Below are positions 5,968-6,990 of a DNA stretch of 6,990 nucleotides, piece after piece. The notes beneath the pieces were generated by a model. It was given only the letters and a program-made list of their open reading frames with translations. It had not been told where the DNA came from and did not search any database. Source of the DNA: Propionibacteriaceae bacterium. Lineage in GTDB: Bacteria; Actinomycetota; Actinomycetes; Propionibacteriales; Propionibacteriaceae. Position numbers and translations under genes: made by a program. Numbering within the stretch: the stretch's first letter is position 1; each line of letters opens with the position of its first letter. The stretch is taken from positions 1-6,990 of the forward strand of contig JAJTCL010000225.1 in NCBI GenBank assembly GCA_021323255.1, written 5' to 3'.

Positions 5968-6225
5968 TTAGATGTGCTCGGGACTACCGAGGAGCGCGTT
6001 GAAGACGGTCGCGGGCAAGCGCAGGCGATCATCGGCGTGGTAGCGCCCGAGTAGTTCGTGCGAAAATTCATCCGGCTTAGCTGCAATGGCCGGCAAGAGC
6101 GCGAAAATCATCGCACCAACGGCTTGATGGCGAAGGTGTCTCGCACTTCGCTGTTTCGCGCTCAAGCCTGGATTCATTGAGATATTCGGCGAGGTGCCAG
6201 TATTTGCCTGAGCAGGGCGAGTCAT
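5968..6225 (-). CDS. Doubtful small ORF, unrecognised (possible gene relic)
   Basis: An 85-codon frame from ATG 6225 to TAA, embedded in a longer open frame that runs on upstream, antisense-free, through the A24 gene in another phase. The last 55 or so residues look protein-like: AVGAMIFALLPAIAAKP is amphipathic to hydrophobic, followed by DEFSHELLGRYHADDRLRLP and a short final helix. The first 30 residues are low in character. Other starts are ATG 6177 (69 residues) and ATG 6111 (47 residues); none has a Shine-Dalgarno. I recognise no family. It could be a real small protein, the decayed 3' end of a lost gene, or chance: the third-position G+C appears lower than in neighbouring genes, which favours decay or chance. 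Confidence 0.22.
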   Translation of the reverse strand: MTRPAQANTGTSPNISMNPGLSAKQRSARHLRHQAVGAMIFALLPAIAAKPDEFSHELLGRYHADDRLRLPATVFNALLGSPEHI

Positions 6226-6275
6226 GCCGTGTTTGGCCGTGCACGGTATCCGATCTCCGCTCGGGCGCGCGCAGG

Positions 6276-6941
6276 TCAGCTGATCATGGAAACTAGGCAG
6301 GCGGCGTAGGCTCCGGCCAGCATCGAAGGGGCGTACGGGAATGCCTCGCGCCGACCCAATGCCAGCCGGAGCACACCGACTAGCCCGCCGACCAGGGTGC
6401 CGAGCAGCAGGGCCCACCACAGCAATGTCCACGAGTCGGCCGCTGCGGCTGCGCCAAGCAAAGGCGCGAACCGGACGTCGCCGAAGCCAAAGCCACCGCG
6501 CGATATCAACCAGACGAGCAGATAGAGCCCACAGGCGATCGCTGCCCCTGCTGCGCTCCGAACCGGGACCCAGATACCTCCGCCCAACGGGACTGCCAGC
6601 AGCGTGGCCAACGCCATCGCCAGCCATGCAAGGCGGGTCAGCTGCAGCGGCAACCAGCTCGTGCGTGCGTCGATCGCAGCCAGTAGCACCCCCAGGATGG
6701 CGAGCACTGACCACATCGGCTGTGCGTAACGCGGCAGGGTTAGCCAACTGACCGTTGCGGCGATCCCAGCAAGCCCACCGCAGACAAGCAAGAAACCGAT
6801 GCTGCCGAGGTCCCGGTAGATCGGCCTGCCGTCACCCGGAACCGGCTCTGGAAGGAGCCGGAGCAGCGGTCGTACCAGTAAGCCGGCAACCGTAGCGATT
6901 ATTGCTGAGAGGGCAGCTGCCGCTAGGCCGTCACCGATCAC
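6276..6941 (-). CDS. Prepilin peptidase, A24 family (short form)
   Basis: Integral-membrane aspartyl protease that cleaves the leader from type IV-like prepilins. The 221 residues are almost wholly hydrophobic, with about six to seven membrane segments. The catalytic pair is visible: Asp91 in LLAAIDARTSWLPLQ and Asp155 in GGFGFGDVRFAPLLG, the G-x-G-D motif of the family. The end, FPYAPSMLAGAYAA, matches the usual last segment. It lacks the N-terminal cysteine-containing methyltransferase domain of PilD-type enzymes, normal for short actinobacterial members, so it is a peptidase only. GTG at 6941 gives a natural first membrane helix; the frame stays open to the window edge, so an upstream start cannot be excluded. 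No pilin or Tad/Com gene is in the window. In many actinobacteria such a gene sits beside aroE/aroC, which may apply beyond the right edge. Confidence 0.88.
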   Translation of the reverse strand: MIGDGLAAAALSAIIATVAGLLVRPLLRLLPEPVPGDGRPIYRDLGSIGFLLVCGGLAGIAATVSWLTLPRYAQPMWSVLAILGVLLAAIDARTSWLPLQLTRLAWLAMALATLLAVPLGGGIWVPVRSAAGAAIACGLYLLVWLISRGGFGFGDVRFAPLLGAAAAADSWTLLWWALLLGTLVGGLVGVLRLALGRREAFPYAPSMLAGAYAACLVSMIS

Positions 6942-6948
6942 CCGGGCG

Positions 6949-6954
6949 ATCCTA
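6949..6954 (-). promoter_or_regulatory. Possible -10 element of the A24 peptidase gene
   Basis: TAGGAT (TAnnnT) on the minus strand, 7 bases before the GTG at 6941, within CGACATTAGG, which also precedes ctaG. No -35 is clear. The AGGA, about 8 bases from the GTG, works equally well as a ribosome binding site, so the promoter reading is weak. Confidence 0.2.
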
Positions 6955-6990
6955 ATGTCGCCTGCCGGCGCAGTCTGCCCCTCATGCCGC

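Larger units (their letters stand above)
5884..6275. other. 392-base stretch without a confident gene
   Basis: Lies between the RibD_C-type gene start and the A24 peptidase stop, both on the minus strand. It must hold the leader and promoter of the RibD_C-type gene; TAGGCT at 5952-5957 (minus) is a possible -10 but no good -35 accompanies it. I see no tRNA, no riboswitch-like fold I can name, no insertion-sequence ends, and no hairpin with a T-run after the peptidase stop. The middle is richer in A+T than its surroundings, with two similar GCGAAAAT-CATC-like words near 6060-6075 and 6097-6110. The only long reading frame is the 85-codon one listed separately. Confidence 0.5.

Noticed and set aside
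5948..6316. An 11-base inverted repeat (5948-5958 and 6306-6316, GTAGGCTCCGG) around the gene-poor stretch, as possible element ends
   Set aside because: Several 11-base inverted matches are expected by chance in 7 kb; the right copy is inside peptidase coding sequence, with no target duplication or transposase.
6226..6747. Upstream part of the long minus-strand frame containing the doubtful 85-codon ORF
   Set aside because: It overlaps the A24 peptidase gene in another phase and has the Arg/Ala/Gly/Pro-rich composition of an out-of-frame translation.

Overview
The window looks like chromosomal DNA of a high-GC Gram-positive bacterium (Actinomycetota). The evidence is the high G+C, the frequent GTG starts, the ctaE-qcrC arrangement of the bcc-aa3 respiratory supercomplex, a DUF2510 protein, and an actinobacterial-type CtaG with a WYASSQREARREDRR-like tail. 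I cannot place it below phylum with confidence. There are no mobile elements, CRISPR arrays, rRNA or tRNA genes. Most of the window is ordinary core genome.

Left part (1-2774). On the minus strand, ctaE (cytochrome c oxidase subunit III) is followed by qcrC (diheme cytochrome c of the bc complex), which runs off the left edge. Divergently, on the plus strand, a CtaG-type oxidase assembly protein overlaps by ATGA a small orphan receiver-like protein. Ten bases later comes trpD (anthranilate phosphoribosyltransferase, 2785-3816). So aerobic respiration genes, a putative regulator and one tryptophan biosynthesis gene lie together, with ctaG, the receiver gene and trpD probably cotranscribed.

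Middle (3813-5197). trpD ends tail-to-tail with a minus-strand gene for a DUF2510, single-pass membrane protein; the two stop codons share bases. Divergent from that gene is a 131-residue protein of a conserved actinobacterial family whose function I do not know.

Right part (5198-6990). This holds a RibD_C/dihydrofolate-reductase-fold protein (minus), a 392-base stretch with only a doubtful 85-codon frame, and a short A24 prepilin peptidase (minus) with both catalytic aspartates.

The most interesting signals are two. First, genes that begin transcription units (ctaE, ctaG, the 131-residue gene, and less clearly the DUF2510 and A24 genes) each have a -10-like hexamer 6 or 7 bases before a GTG start and no good Shine-Dalgarno sequence, which suggests leaderless mRNAs. 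Second, the receiver-like protein keeps the phospho-acceptor aspartate but has lost other switch residues, and is translationally coupled to ctaG. I see no convincing wholly new system in this window.
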